64,000 nt of DNA from Pseudomonas graminis (GTDB taxonomy: Bacteria; Pseudomonadota; Gammaproteobacteria; Pseudomonadales; Pseudomonadaceae): NCBI RefSeq assembly GCF_900111735.1, contig NZ_FOHW01000003.1, positions 1-64,000 of the forward strand, written 5' to 3'. Positions 35,369-45,119 of the stretch are shown one piece after another (position 1 is the stretch's first letter; every line of letters starts with the position of its first letter). Below the pieces are notes generated by a model. The model was not told the origin of the DNA. It made no database searches and worked only from the letters and a program-made list of their open reading frames with translations. A program made the translations under genes and the position numbers.

Positions 35369-36307
35369 ATGCCCCTCAACTCATCCGCTGCATCCCGCCC
35401 GCCCCATCTCGACTGGATGGCGCAGATCCCCGAACTCGCGCGGTTGCGCATCGACCAACTGATCCTCCCCGGCGCCCACAATGCCGGCAGCGACAAGCTC
35501 TCCCCCAACGCCGGTATTCCGCAAGAGAAAGCCCAGGACGTCGCGCCCCTGGAACAACTGCGCCAAGGGGTGCGCGCGCTGGATTTGCGCGTGGCGTTTT
35601 ATTCAAAGTACGAAAAGGGTGACCCGCGGCGATTCCAGCTGTTCCACCTGACCTCGTCGGGGCGCACGGTCGCCGGGGACATTCTGGCGTGCGTCGACGC
35701 GTTCTATCAGGAGCTTGAGCAAAATGGCTCCCCAGCCCGGGAACTGGTCATCCTGGACTTTCACCAGTTCAAGGATTTCACCGAGGTCACGCACCGGGAA
35801 TTTCAGAGCCTGCTGACGAAAAGCCTCGGCCCAAGAGCCGTGCCTCGGTCTTTGCACAAGCTGACCCTGGAAGGCATCTGGCGGGATCATCCGGGCAAGA
35901 ATCTCGTGCTCTCCTACAACCGTGCTTCGGTTGACGAGCTGTTGTGGCCCGGGGTCAAGCAACGCTGGCCGGGGGAGACCCTGTTCAACACCAACACCCT
36001 GAAGGCGTTCGTCAATGAAGTTGCGGTGGAAAACAAACCGGAGTTCAGCCTGACCGCCATCCAGTGCGCGAAATACTCACTGCCGCTGCACGCGCCCAGT
36101 GACTTGAGCCTGAAGATCGATCAGTGGTTTGCGTCGACGGATGAAAACAGCTTCATCCAGAATTTCTACCTCATCAACACCGACTGGACCCTGCGCAGTT
36201 CGCTGATCGCTCATTGCCGTCACGCGAACGCTGTGCGTGCGGGTTTCCACCTGCGCCATCCCGATCTGCCGCTGCAACCCAGGCGGCGAACCGCCCGCAA
36301 CGGGTGA
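35369..36307 (+). CDS. phosphatidylinositol-specific phospholipase C-like protein
   Basis: A 312-residue protein with a PI-PLC X-type barrel. LPGAHNAGSD (about 32-41) supplies the first catalytic His. LDLRVAFY and the FHL that follows match the second half of the active site, and ELVILDFHQF the third strand pair. No signal peptide is visible, unlike secreted Bacillus and Listeria enzymes, so it is either cytoplasmic or exported without a Sec signal. AAGGAA precedes the start. It is alone on its strand. The substrate could be another cyclisable glycerophosphodiester. Confidence 0.78.
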   Translation: MPLNSSAASRPPHLDWMAQIPELARLRIDQLILPGAHNAGSDKLSPNAGIPQEKAQDVAPLEQLRQGVRALDLRVAFYSKYEKGDPRRFQLFHLTSSGRTVAGDILACVDAFYQELEQNGSPARELVILDFHQFKDFTEVTHREFQSLLTKSLGPRAVPRSLHKLTLEGIWRDHPGKNLVLSYNRASVDELLWPGVKQRWPGETLFNTNTLKAFVNEVAVENKPEFSLTAIQCAKYSLPLHAPSDLSLKIDQWFASTDENSFIQNFYLINTDWTLRSSLIAHCRHANAVRAGFHLRHPDLPLQPRRRTARNG

Positions 36308-36625
36308 TCAGCAACGGGTAATCAGACCCTGTCGGGCGACGCGGATCAGTTGGTGAATCACCGCCTCCGCGCGCTCGGCCGTGGGCGCCTGAATCACCGC
36401 CAGATCAAACTGGTCATTGCTGAAGCGCTCAAGGGCGTCGTTGGTTTCGATGAACTGAATGAGAAAGGCGTGCGGGCCGCCCTGGCGACGCGGCCAGCCG
36501 TCGAGATAACGCAGGAGCGTCGGCTGGTGGGCACCGCCCAGAAGGATTTGCGGATTACGACGATTGAACTGGCTGGCGATGGGGGCCAGACGGACGAGGG
36601 GACGCGGGTGGGAATGACGGCTCAT
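36308..36625 (-). CDS. hypothetical protein, 105 residues
   Basis: A small soluble protein of unknown family. The C-terminal half (DQFDLAVIQAPTAERAEAVI and QLIRVARQGLITR) has the strand-helix rhythm of a Rossmann-like domain such as the end of a methyltransferase. No cofactor motif is present. GAGAAAACG precedes the ATG. Its coding bias is like its neighbours and it lies convergent to the PI-PLC gene with no gap, so I consider it real but unassigned. Confidence 0.6.
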   Translation of the reverse strand: MSRHSHPRPLVRLAPIASQFNRRNPQILLGGAHQPTLLRYLDGWPRRQGGPHAFLIQFIETNDALERFSNDQFDLAVIQAPTAERAEAVIHQLIRVARQGLITRC

Positions 36626-36832
36626 AGTGTCGTTTTCTCTGCCTCATTGATCCGCTGGGCAGCGGTGAGAGGCAACACCGAACCAGCGCTTTAGCGGAAT
36701 TTCGATGACGAATGACCGTCACCAGGCGCCCCGCAAGTAGCTGTTTAAATCGGCGCATGAACGGCATCCTAGAGAAGCGGCGTGGGCATTGTCAATCGGC
36801 GGATCCTGTCGTTTGTTTGTCGCACCGAACGC

Positions 36833-36869
36833 AAAAAAATCCCGGCGTCCTCAGAGGCCGGGATTTTTT
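36833..36869 (-). terminator. Rho-independent terminator of the DoxX gene
   Basis: AAAATCCCGGC pairs with GCCGGGATTTT around a short loop, with A-run on the left and T-run on the right. It lies 12 bp beyond the DoxX stop on the minus strand and could work in both directions. Confidence 0.85.
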
Positions 36870-36880
36870 GACCGGATAAA

Positions 36881-37318
36881 TCAGCGGCGTGCGATCAATC
36901 GGTCCACGGACAAGCGACCGGCGCCCTCGAACAGCACCGCCACCGCACCGGCGATCAATGCCAGGCCGAACTCATAACCGTTGTTGGCCATGAACAAGCC
37001 GTTGTGGATGTGCACCGAGAGAATCGCTACCACCAGCATCACGATCACCACCAGGGCTGCAGGTCGTGCCAGCAGACCAAGGAACAGCGCCAGGCCGCCG
37101 AAGAATTCCGCGCTGCCCGACATCAGCGCCATCAGGTAACCAGGGTTCAGGCCCAGGCTCGCCATGTACTGGCCGGTGCCTTCCAGGCCGTAGCCGCCGA
37201 ACATGCCGAACAGCTTCTGGCTGCCGTGGGCCATGAGGATGATGCCAATGAGAATCCGCAGGCCGGTGATGCCGAAACCGGCGTGGGTGTTGAAGATCGA
37301 TTTGAGTTGAGCATTCAT
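36881..37318 (-). CDS. DoxX family membrane protein
   Basis: A 145-residue inner-membrane protein with four hydrophobic segments. It has the DoxX signature (RILIGIILMAHGSQKLFGMFGG near 20-41). Members are linked to oxidative stress and quinone-related redox chemistry. I used the ATG at 37318 because a GGAAT lies upstream at usable distance. An ATG three codons earlier is possible. It is monocistronic with a strong terminator. Confidence 0.88.
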   Translation of the reverse strand: MNAQLKSIFNTHAGFGITGLRILIGIILMAHGSQKLFGMFGGYGLEGTGQYMASLGLNPGYLMALMSGSAEFFGGLALFLGLLARPAALVVIVMLVVAILSVHIHNGLFMANNGYEFGLALIAGAVAVLFEGAGRLSVDRLIARR

Positions 37319-37419
37319 GGCGGGCATTCCGTTTCAGTTGAGAATGGCGCCATCTTAATCGTTTCTATGGATATGAAAATCGCAAAAAACGCGCCATACA
37401 TATCGAATCAATAGATCTA

Positions 37420-38823
37420 TCAGCGAGTCGCAGGACGCTCCAGTGAACTGCGTGCCTGATCGAACGCCAGGTAGTACTTGTTGACGCTGTTGACGTAGCT
37501 CACGACGTTCTTGCCGCCCTGGTCCATGGCGACGCGCTCCACCTGAAAAAACCACTGGTTCGGGTTGAGCCCCTGGCGCTTGGCTTCCGCGCGCATGGCC
37601 TGCACGCGCTCCGGGCCGAGGTTATAGGCCGCCAGGGTGAAGGCCATGCGCTCGCGCTCGTTGATTTTCGGGCTGGCGAAAAACTTGCGCCGCAGCAGCG
37701 CCATGTATTTGCTTGCCGCCTGCACGTTACCGTCGAGGTCGTGAATGTTGTCGACGCCGACGCGCTGGGCAGCCGACGGCGTGATCTGCAGCAGGCCTGT
37801 GGCGCCACTGCCGCCCTTGGCGACCGGGTTGAGCGCCGACTCCTTGAAGGCCACGGCGGCGAGGTCGAGCCAGTCCATCTTCTGTTTGTCGGCATGCAGT
37901 TGCAGCGTGGGGCGAAGTTTTTCCAGGCGTTGACGGTCTTCGCGGGCGAGCGGATTGTGGATCTGGTAGCGGTCCTTGTAGGCGGCCTGGAAGACGGCAT
38001 CCTGGTTGCGCGGTGGTTCGTAGGTTTGCAGGAAACGGTCAACGGCGCCGCGCAATACCACGGCGTCCTTGCGCACGAACCAGTTCATGTCACCCGGATC
38101 GCTCAAGGCAGCAGCGCGGTCGATGCGCAGTTTCGGCATCACCCTGGCCCAGCGTTCGGCGATGGGTTGCTCGACCACGGTCAGGTGATACACCCCGGCC
38201 TGAACCATTTCCAGGACGTCCTCCACCGCCAGGCTCGGATCAACCCATTCGATCTTCACCGGTGGCAGCTTGCGCAGCGCCAGCTTCTGGTTGAGCTGGA
38301 GGACGGCTTCATCGGCGGCGCTGCCGCTGGTCAGCATCAGTGTGCGGCCGGAGAGCTGTTCGGGATGCCGGAGCCCGCGCTCACCCTTGACGCCCACCAC
38401 CACCAGCGGCACCTGGGCGACTACCGGTTCAGACGCGTCGACGTAATGCGCGGCGCTGGCGTCGAGCAGTTCGCCCGGCGCAACCATGTCGCCCTCGCCC
38501 CGCTGCAGCGCGGCCAGGAGTTGATCCTTGGCTTTGGGAATGAGTTTGAGGGAGATTTTCTGGCCGTCCCGGGCGTGGCTGTTGAGATAGGTTTCGAACG
38601 CCTCCAGGCGACGGCACTCGACGCCCACCGGCTCGCCCTGTACTTCGGCGGAGCTGTTGCGGCTCTGATTGACCAGCACCCGCAGGACTTTGCCGCTGCG
38701 AATCGCCGGCAGGTCGCGCACCTGATTCTTCTTTATCACCACGGGGGGGCCGGCGGGGCGCGGGGACGCGTGGCCGGGCACGGCCATGACACACATCAGG
38801 GAAAACAGGGACGCGCGGATCAT
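37420..38823 (-). CDS. MltF-like lytic transglycosylase
   Basis: A 467-residue exported protein. The ATG at 38823 gives a signal peptide cleaved near GHA-SP, and the upstream ORF extension is not coding-like. The N-terminal part (about 45-290) is a family-3 solute-binding domain. The C-terminal part is a goose-lysozyme-like SLT domain with FKESALNP (catalytic Glu), GATGLLQI and AAYNLGPERV. This matches MltF, which cleaves peptidoglycan between MurNAc and GlcNAc. The lipobox is not obvious, so it may be periplasmic. It could be a paralogue of the usual MltF. Confidence 0.85.
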   Translation of the reverse strand: MIRASLFSLMCVMAVPGHASPRPAGPPVVIKKNQVRDLPAIRSGKVLRVLVNQSRNSSAEVQGEPVGVECRRLEAFETYLNSHARDGQKISLKLIPKAKDQLLAALQRGEGDMVAPGELLDASAAHYVDASEPVVAQVPLVVVGVKGERGLRHPEQLSGRTLMLTSGSAADEAVLQLNQKLALRKLPPVKIEWVDPSLAVEDVLEMVQAGVYHLTVVEQPIAERWARVMPKLRIDRAAALSDPGDMNWFVRKDAVVLRGAVDRFLQTYEPPRNQDAVFQAAYKDRYQIHNPLAREDRQRLEKLRPTLQLHADKQKMDWLDLAAVAFKESALNPVAKGGSGATGLLQITPSAAQRVGVDNIHDLDGNVQAASKYMALLRRKFFASPKINERERMAFTLAAYNLGPERVQAMRAEAKRQGLNPNQWFFQVERVAMDQGGKNVVSYVNSVNKYYLAFDQARSSLERPATR

Positions 38824-39020
38824 TGACGCTCCGACGAAAGGCCGAAAAAGACGGGCTTGAAGTCTGCGTCGCGCACATGACCTGCTCGCAGCGGACAGCG
38901 CGGCGTGCGTCAACAAAGCGGGATCACAGGGTTCGGGTATTCCAAGCAGTTGAGCCTGCTTGTTTTTTATCGCTTCAATCGCTCTGTTATTCTTCTCGGC
39001 CTCTGGCCTGAGGTAGCACC

Positions 39021-39845
39021 ATGCAACTAATAGACATTGGCGTCAACTTGACCAACCCCAGCTTCGCCGCCCGCGAAGGCGAGGTGGTGGAGCGCGCATA
39101 CGCCGCCGGCGTCGGCCAGTTGATCCTCACGGGCACCGACGTCGAGGGCAGCGAACAGGCCCTTGCTTTGTCCCGCCAGCTTGATGACAGCGCCGAGCGG
39201 TTGTTCAGCACCGCCGGCATTCATCCGCATTCGGCAAGCGCCTGGACGGGCGAAACGGAAAGCCAGCTGAGGGCACTGCTGCGTGAAAAGACGGTCTGCG
39301 CCGTGGGTGAATGCGGGCTGGATTTCAATCGCGACTTCTCCCCTCGCCCGCAGCAGGAAAAGGTCCTGGAAGCGCATCTGGCCCTGGCCGTGGAGCTGCA
39401 ACTGCCGGTGTTTCTCCATGAGCGCGATGCCGACGAGCGACTGCTCGCCATTTTGCGGGACTACCGCGATCAGCTCCCGGCGGCAGTGGTGCATTGCTTC
39501 ACCGGGGAAAAACGCGCGCTGTTCCACTATCTGGACCTGGACCTGCACATCGGCATCACCGGCTGGATCTGCGACGAACGCCGGGGCACACACCTGCACC
39601 CTTTGGTCCGCGAGATCCCGCGTGGCCGTTTGATGCTGGAAAGCGACGCGCCGTATCTGCTGCCCCGCACCTTGCGGCCCAAACCGAAGAACGGCCGCAA
39701 CGAACCGGCCTACTTGCCCGAGGTCCTGCGAGAAGTGGCGCTGCATCGAGGGGAGAGCCCGGCGGATGTCGCGGCCCACACCACCGAGTGCGCGCGCGCG
39801 TTCTTTTCATTGCCGTTGGTTGCGGCGTTCGCTCAACAGTCGTAA
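39021..39845 (+). CDS. tatD: TatD 3'-5' exonuclease / metal-dependent hydrolase
   Basis: A 274-residue TatD protein with the E. coli pattern throughout: DIGVNLT at the start, [36 protein letters not shown], and [10 protein letters not shown] with RNEPAYLP. These include the metal-binding His and Glu residues. TatD is a magnesium-dependent single-strand DNA/RNA exonuclease used in repair of oxidative damage. It is not near tatABC here. Confidence 0.93.
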   Translation: MQLIDIGVNLTNPSFAAREGEVVERAYAAGVGQLILTGTDVEGSEQALALSRQLDDSAERLFSTAGIHPHSASAWTGETESQLRALLREKTVCAVGECGLDFNRDFSPRPQQEKVLEAHLALAVELQLPVFLHERDADERLLAILRDYRDQLPAAVVHCFTGEKRALFHYLDLDLHIGITGWICDERRGTHLHPLVREIPRGRLMLESDAPYLLPRTLRPKPKNGRNEPAYLPEVLREVALHRGESPADVAAHTTECARAFFSLPLVAAFAQQS

Positions 39846-39888
39846 AACCGCCGCCTGGCATAGATTTCCCGGCCGCACGGATACCAAC

Positions 39889-39976
39889 TGTAGGAGCGCG
39901 CTTGCCCGCGAACGCGGTGGGTCAGCTGACATATTCGTGACTGTCCCACCGCATTCGCGGGCAAGCGCGCTCCTAC
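39889..39976. repeat. REP pair, TGTAGGAGCGCGCTTGCC family
   Basis: TGTAGGAGCGCGCTTGCCCG and its inverted copy enclose a 40-bp spacer and pair over about 23 bp each. The pair sits between tatD and the small membrane protein gene. Confidence 0.88.
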
Positions 39977-40103
39977 AAGACCGTTGGGCCATCTGTCTTC
40001 TATCAGGCTGATAGCAATCCTCGATTCGCCGAAGTGAATCTCCGGGCCTATTCTCACCTCAATCGAAAACACTTCTTGTTAACGTTTCACCGAGGTAAGC
40101 GTC

Positions 40104-40325
40104 ATGCCCAAGTTCATCACGGATCTTCACATCGGCGAATTCTTCCACCCATCGCGCAAGCAAGGCCTGCCGTCAAATGTCGTGATGTCGTCCCTGGCGT
40201 TCCCGCTGGCCATCGTCTCCGGCCTGTTGCTTCTGGACGGCGCATTCAACGGCAGCCTGACCTCCGCCGCCATCGGCGTGCTGGGTCTGGTCGCTGCCCA
40301 GGCCATCAAAGCCCGAGGCCAATAA
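40104..40325 (+). CDS. small membrane protein, unknown function
   Basis: A 73-residue protein with a soluble N-terminal 25 residues and two hydrophobic segments (about 28-46 and 53-66). GAGGTAAGC precedes the ATG. No family is recognised. A promoter-like AT-rich stretch lies just upstream (40011-40100), consistent with a real, independently transcribed gene. Confidence 0.7.
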   Translation: MPKFITDLHIGEFFHPSRKQGLPSNVVMSSLAFPLAIVSGLLLLDGAFNGSLTSAAIGVLGLVAAQAIKARGQ

Positions 40326-40400
40326 GGCCTCAGGCTTTTGGCAGGTTCATGACTGCATCACGTGAGCACGTGTCAGTGAACTCGCAGCATGCGCATCTAA

Positions 40401-41195
40401 TCAGCCAAAGACCGTCACTGTCTGGCGACTTATCGCTACCAGCTCCCCTTTCGGCGTCCACAACGCCGCCGCAGTATGACCGTAGCCATCGCGGGCATGC
40501 TCGATCACCGCTCGGTACTGGGTCCAGTCATGGGTCGTCAGCGCGGGCAACGGCTGCACAAATTCAATCGTCCAGGTCAATGAGCTCCCCGGTGCCGGCT
40601 TGTTCAGATGCGGCAGCACCGCAGGCGGCCAAGTGTCGACCAGTGCCAGCAGATGCGCTTCGGTCAAGGGTTCTTCTTCCACGTCACGCAAGCGCGCATA
40701 GCCGCCAATCGCACCGGATGGCGTGTTGGAAAACGGCAGTCCGCCCAACGCCCAGCGCAGATCGATGAAGCGCAGATATTCCGGCATGACACCCGAGACA
40801 AACGGGAACGGCTGAATCTCGTCCACCGGCTTGAAGACTGGCGCAGGCTCGGCCTGCACGGAAATCATCGACTCACGGGGCGCGCCGAAGCTGCCCTGAA
40901 TCAGCGTCACGACCTCACCGTTCTGTATTGCCCGCCCCAAGACCTGGCTGACGGCCTTACCCTCGCGCAGGATCTCCACTTCAAACGAAATCGGCGTGTC
41001 GATGGCCGGCGGGGCCACAAAACAGATCGCCAGCGAGCGAACCGGCCGCTCAGTCGACACCTTCGCGCGCATCGCTTCATACATCAGCGCGGCCATCAGC
41101 CCGCCGAAGCAGGCACGCCCCTGGGCCCACGATGCAGGGATGCTGATGGATTGAGGGCGGGTGCGGACGGCGTCGAGCAGCTCGGAGAATTTCAT
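40401..41195 (-). CDS. acyl-CoA thioesterase family protein
   Basis: A 264-residue double-hotdog thioesterase of the TesB-like/4HBT_3 group. GRACFGGLMAALMYEAM (about 29-45) and the C-terminal half with WTIEFVQPLP and AALWTPKGELVAISRQTV match this family. It hydrolyses acyl-CoA in the cytoplasm. I chose the ATG at 41195 (GGA six bases upstream) over one two codons earlier. A longer ORF upstream, reading through the CHAD gene region, is not coding. Confidence 0.85.
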   Translation of the reverse strand: MKFSELLDAVRTRPQSISIPASWAQGRACFGGLMAALMYEAMRAKVSTERPVRSLAICFVAPPAIDTPISFEVEILREGKAVSQVLGRAIQNGEVVTLIQGSFGAPRESMISVQAEPAPVFKPVDEIQPFPFVSGVMPEYLRFIDLRWALGGLPFSNTPSGAIGGYARLRDVEEEPLTEAHLLALVDTWPPAVLPHLNKPAPGSSLTWTIEFVQPLPALTTHDWTQYRAVIEHARDGYGHTAAALWTPKGELVAISRQTVTVFG

Positions 41196-41332
41196 GGGCA
41201 TTCCAGAGTGGCAGGCAGGATGTGCGAATGGTAGCGAGGCAGCTGCCGCAGGACAGGGTTTATAAGCGCCAATCCTGCGGACCAAGCTGTTTAAAAGCGA
41301 CGGAGCTCGACGCCCCTGAGGACTGAACCGCC

Positions 41333-42112
41333 CTAGCGCGGAGAATGTTTGCCGAAGCAGGCCTTGTACAAGCGCTCCAGGACCTGGTCCGACTTCTGCT
41401 CCGCGCGATGAATGCCCAATTCCCACCCGGCCACACAAGGCGCCAGATCCGCTTGATGCCGCGCCTGTTCCAGCCATTGCAGGTGATCGTGCCAATCGCC
41501 AAGGGCGCCTTGGGCCGCTTTCAACCGGCGTTGCATGTTCTTCGGCTGATGACTGAGTTCCGGGTAGGCCTCGCCTGCGTAACGCACGCGCTTGATCAAC
41601 AGGCGCAGGCGATGGCGGTCGTGGGCAGGGTCGCCCATGGCTTCTCGCAATTGCTTCCACTGCTTGTCCAGACGCTTTTCAATGCGCTGCTCCAGCTTGT
41701 CGAGCAGGCCGTGACGCTCCTGGGTGCGCAACAGGGCCGGCAATTGATCCAGCACGCCGAACAGCCGATTGAGCTCCGCAGAGCTGGCCACTTTCGGGCA
41801 CGCGGTCTTGAGGTATTGATCGCGCTTGGCTGCCGCCTGGGGCAGACCCTGTTCATCGAGAAACGCCGCCAGCACCTGCATGTCGCGCAACGGCGTGGTC
41901 AGCGCACCGACCTCCTTCGCCGCCCCTTCCACCTGATCCAGCCCCGGCAGACCGCGCAATGGCCGCAAGACACTGCGCAGGCGGCGGACGTTGGTGCGCA
42001 GATCGTGCAGCGCCTCGCTGTCGGTGGAGGCTTCCAGCCGCGCGTGGCAGGCAAGCAGTTTGATGTTGAGGCCGATAATCTCGGCGACCAGGTGATCGAC
42101 CATCGCTGACAT
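41333..42112 (-). CDS. CHAD domain protein
   Basis: A 259-residue all-helical CHAD protein with the conserved positively charged faces (HDLRTNVRRLRSVLRPL, RHRLRLLIKRVRYAGEAY). CHAD domains bind inorganic polyphosphate and locate to polyphosphate granules. It follows tgpA by 36 bp and is probably the last gene of the moxR-DUF58-tgpA operon. Confidence 0.9.
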   Translation of the reverse strand: MSAMVDHLVAEIIGLNIKLLACHARLEASTDSEALHDLRTNVRRLRSVLRPLRGLPGLDQVEGAAKEVGALTTPLRDMQVLAAFLDEQGLPQAAAKRDQYLKTACPKVASSAELNRLFGVLDQLPALLRTQERHGLLDKLEQRIEKRLDKQWKQLREAMGDPAHDRHRLRLLIKRVRYAGEAYPELSHQPKNMQRRLKAAQGALGDWHDHLQWLEQARHQADLAPCVAGWELGIHRAEQKSDQVLERLYKACFGKHSPR

Positions 42113-42148
42113 GAAGCACTCCTTGGTTGAAGATGAATGTCTGATGAT

Positions 42149-44149
42149 TTACGGCCGCTTGCCCCTCACGGCGGACAAGCGCCACGGCAGGCTGCGGCGC
42201 AGGGACTTCAGGCGCTGGCGAAGTGCACCGGCGGAGCCGTCTGCCCCGGCATAGCGCTGGGCTTCGAACTCGCCGACAAAATCCCTGATCGCCCCGGCGT
42301 GCGCCGGCAGTTGCTCGGCAGCACGTTGCGCGAAGGCCTGAGCGCCTTCACCCGGCTGACGTTTAAGACCTTGCCGGGCGAGCAGGCGTTCGAAATGGTT
42401 GAACAGGCGCAGCTGCGAATCGCTTTCACGGCGCCACGGCTTGAACAGCCACAGCGCCAGCAGCCCCAGAATAACTGCCGCGCCACCGGCAAACACCGGC
42501 GCCTGAAAGCCGGAAAACCAGCGGCCCAGCACCTTCAGTTGCTGCTGACCCTGATAGCCCAGCACCCACCGCTGCCAGCCGTAATTGAGGTTGTCCCAGC
42601 CCATGCGGATCGAATTGACCCAGGCCAAGTGCCGATAGCGCAGGGCTGACATCGGCGAATCGCCGAGAAATTCCTCGTCCGCCGCCAGCGCCTGTTCAAG
42701 TCCCTGCTCGACCCGCGCGGGCGCCACCGCGGCGGTGGGATCGACGCTGCGCCAGCCCACGTTCGGCTGCCAATACTCGACCCAGGCATGGGCATCGAAC
42801 TGGCGCACCGTCAGGTAGTTGCCGTCCGGGTTGAGCTCGCCGCCCTGATAACCGGCCACCACCCGCGCCGGCACGCCCGCCGATCGGAGTGCAAACGCCA
42901 TGGCCCCGGCGTAGTGGGCGCAGAAACCGGCACGGCTGCCGAACAGAAAGTCATCGATGCTGTTGGCGCCCAGCGAAGGCGGCTTGAGGGTGTAGCGGAA
43001 CGGCTGCGAGGTGAAGTACGACAGCAGCGCATCCACCAGGGCGTCGGTGCCGAGATGGCGCCGATGCAGATCCGCTGCCCATTCTCGCACCTGGGGATTG
43101 CCTTTGGCTGGCAACTGCAGCGCCTGCAACCGGGCGCCGTCGCTGAGCACGGTCTCGCGCACGGCGTCAGGCCAGGATTCGGCGTTGTAGAGCATCGATT
43201 GCTCAATCGGGCGCCGCCGTTGCCACCGGAAATCGCTCATCTGGCGCACCCCGGCCAGATCGGTCTGGCCTACGTCGAGGGTCATCAGCCAGGGCTTGCC
43301 GGTCGGCTCCAGCACCACGCTGTAGCCAACACGCTCGCCTTCCCGGCGCCACAGCGGCGCGTCCGGCACTTGCGCCCGCGACGACTGCGACCAGCGCCTG
43401 CCGTCGAACTGCTCCAGGGTCAGCGCGCGCCAGTACAGCTGAGTGCGCGGCGGCAGCGGGCCGTCAAAACTCGCGCGAAAGACCAGTTCGGCGGACTTGC
43501 TCAGCTCGGCGATGTCCCCCGGCGCCATACTGTCGGAAAGCCCGGTCAGCGCCTTATTGCTCGGTTGTGGCAACGACCACAGCGGCTCAAGCCGCGGAAA
43601 GAACAGAAAGAGCAGCAGCATCAGCGGCACGGCCTGCAACAGCAGTTTGGCCGACAGTCGCAACGTGGCCGCCGGCTTGCTGGAGATGCCGGACTGTTGC
43701 AGGCCGATCAGCGCGGCCAGCAGCGTGGTGATGGGCAGCAGAGTGAACAGCCCCCAGAGCAGCGAGTCTTCGAACAGATAGCCGACCGCGATGCAGAAGA
43801 AGCCGAGAAAGATCAGCACCAGCGCATCGCGTCGGTTCTGCATTTCCAGCATCTTCAGAATGAACGCGGCGATCAGCAGCGCCGCCCCCGCATCCAGACC
43901 AATCAAACTGCCCCGCGCCAGATAAATGCCCCCGGCGGTACCCACCAGCAGTCCCGATTTGATCCAGGTGCCGGGCATCCTCACGCGCATGCGGAAGATC
44001 TGAATCCGCCAGAACGAACAGACCAGCCACAGCACGATCAACGCCACCGGCACGTGCAAGGCGAACGGCACGATCACCAGCGCCTGGGCGATCAGCAACC
44101 AATTGAGACTGACCCGGGGGATCGGTTTGGCGAGGCTTGAAGAGGTCAT
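42149..44149 (-). CDS. tgpA: TgpA-type membrane transglutaminase
   Basis: A 666-residue protein. About six N-terminal membrane helices are followed by a DUF3488-type periplasmic region and a transglutaminase-like domain with the triad in GFCAHYAG, DAHAWVE and VDPT. One helix (about 555-575) and a C-terminal DUF4129 domain follow. P. aeruginosa TgpA is essential and has a transglutaminase fold. I chose MTSSSL (44149), since earlier codons overlap the DUF58 gene. It is 13 bp after DUF58. The role is probably in envelope or peptidoglycan maintenance. Confidence 0.92.
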   Translation of the reverse strand: MTSSSLAKPIPRVSLNWLLIAQALVIVPFALHVPVALIVLWLVCSFWRIQIFRMRVRMPGTWIKSGLLVGTAGGIYLARGSLIGLDAGAALLIAAFILKMLEMQNRRDALVLIFLGFFCIAVGYLFEDSLLWGLFTLLPITTLLAALIGLQQSGISSKPAATLRLSAKLLLQAVPLMLLLFLFFPRLEPLWSLPQPSNKALTGLSDSMAPGDIAELSKSAELVFRASFDGPLPPRTQLYWRALTLEQFDGRRWSQSSRAQVPDAPLWRREGERVGYSVVLEPTGKPWLMTLDVGQTDLAGVRQMSDFRWQRRRPIEQSMLYNAESWPDAVRETVLSDGARLQALQLPAKGNPQVREWAADLHRRHLGTDALVDALLSYFTSQPFRYTLKPPSLGANSIDDFLFGSRAGFCAHYAGAMAFALRSAGVPARVVAGYQGGELNPDGNYLTVRQFDAHAWVEYWQPNVGWRSVDPTAAVAPARVEQGLEQALAADEEFLGDSPMSALRYRHLAWVNSIRMGWDNLNYGWQRWVLGYQGQQQLKVLGRWFSGFQAPVFAGGAAVILGLLALWLFKPWRRESDSQLRLFNHFERLLARQGLKRQPGEGAQAFAQRAAEQLPAHAGAIRDFVGEFEAQRYAGADGSAGALRQRLKSLRRSLPWRLSAVRGKRP

Positions 44150-44162
44150 CGCGCGTCGCCTT

Positions 44163-45119
44163 TCATGCACGCACCCCGTACAGCGCCAACTGGCGCAAAC
44201 AGTCTTCGCGGTGGGCGTCGCCACTGTCCACCGCCGAAAGGAAACCGGGCAGCTTCAGGGCGAACGGCTGCTGACGCTGGGACAATTCCAGCACCCAGTA
44301 ACACAAGCGCGACAGCCGCTCTTCGATATCCCCGCCCAGGGCCATGAAGTCCAGACACAGATCATGGCCGCTGAGGTCGCTGAACTCTTTGACCATCAAC
44401 CCCTGCCCTCGCGACCAGGCTTTCCAGTGCATGCGCTTCATCGAATCGCCTGGCTGCCACAGGCGCAGGCCCTGATAATCATCGACGCCCGGCCCCGTCG
44501 TTGCATGGCCGTCGTCCTCGGCATGGGGTTGCACGCCTTGCAGCAGCGGCATCGTGCCGGCCACTGGCTGCGGGTAAATCAGCACGGTCTGTTCCAGGTC
44601 CAGCCAGCTCCAGGCGCGAAAGATGCCCAGCGGAAACACGCTCTCCACGCGCAACCGCGGGGCGCGCATCCAGCCGCGTTTGAGCGCTGGCAGGGTCAGG
44701 CCGACCTCCACCAGACGCTCGGCCTCGACGTCGGTCTGCTCCAGTTGTTCGCTGTCCCAACCCAAGGCAATCGCCTGATGCCCATGGCCGGTGCTTTCCA
44801 GGCGCAGGCGCAGTTGCACCGGTTCGCCAACGAACACCGAACGCGCGTGGCCGCCGCTGAGCACCAGCCCGCTGATGTTGCGGTAGGTGTGCAGAATGGC
44901 GAGGACACCTACCGAGAGCATCAGGAATGTCAGGCCGTAAGCGAGGCTGTTCTGGTAGTTGATCGACACCAGCAGCAGCAAAAACAGAATGAGCGCGTAC
45001 GTGCCGCCGACCCGGGTCGGCAGGATGAAGATTCGGCGGTGATCCAGCTCGACTCGCGACGCCGGGGGAATGCGGCGTCCCACCCAGCGCTGCCAGACCG
45101 GTTCGAAGCGTTCGATCAC
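44163..45119 (-). CDS. DUF58 domain protein
   Basis: A 318-residue protein with two N-terminal membrane segments (about 30-65) and a DUF58/vWA-like region (RLWQPGDSMKRMHWKAWSRG, the DUF58 signature). The GTG at 45119 overlaps the moxR stop (GTGA) and has GGGAGG ten bases upstream. An ATG nine codons earlier is the alternative. Partner of MoxR ATPase in a conserved operon that assembles or activates envelope factors. Confidence 0.9.
   Translation of the reverse strand: MIERFEPVWQRWVGRRIPPASRVELDHRRIFILPTRVGGTYALILFLLLLVSINYQNSLAYGLTFLMLSVGVLAILHTYRNISGLVLSGGHARSVFVGEPVQLRLRLESTGHGHQAIALGWDSEQLEQTDVEAERLVEVGLTLPALKRGWMRAPRLRVESVFPLGIFRAWSWLDLEQTVLIYPQPVAGTMPLLQGVQPHAEDDGHATTGPGVDDYQGLRLWQPGDSMKRMHWKAWSRGQGLMVKEFSDLSGHDLCLDFMALGGDIEERLSRLCYWVLELSQRQQPFALKLPGFLSAVDSGDAHREDCLRQLALYGVRA

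Noticed and set aside
40401..41660. Longer 419-codon form of the thioesterase gene
   Set aside because: The added part overlaps the CHAD gene and lacks thioesterase features. The internal ATG has a ribosome site.
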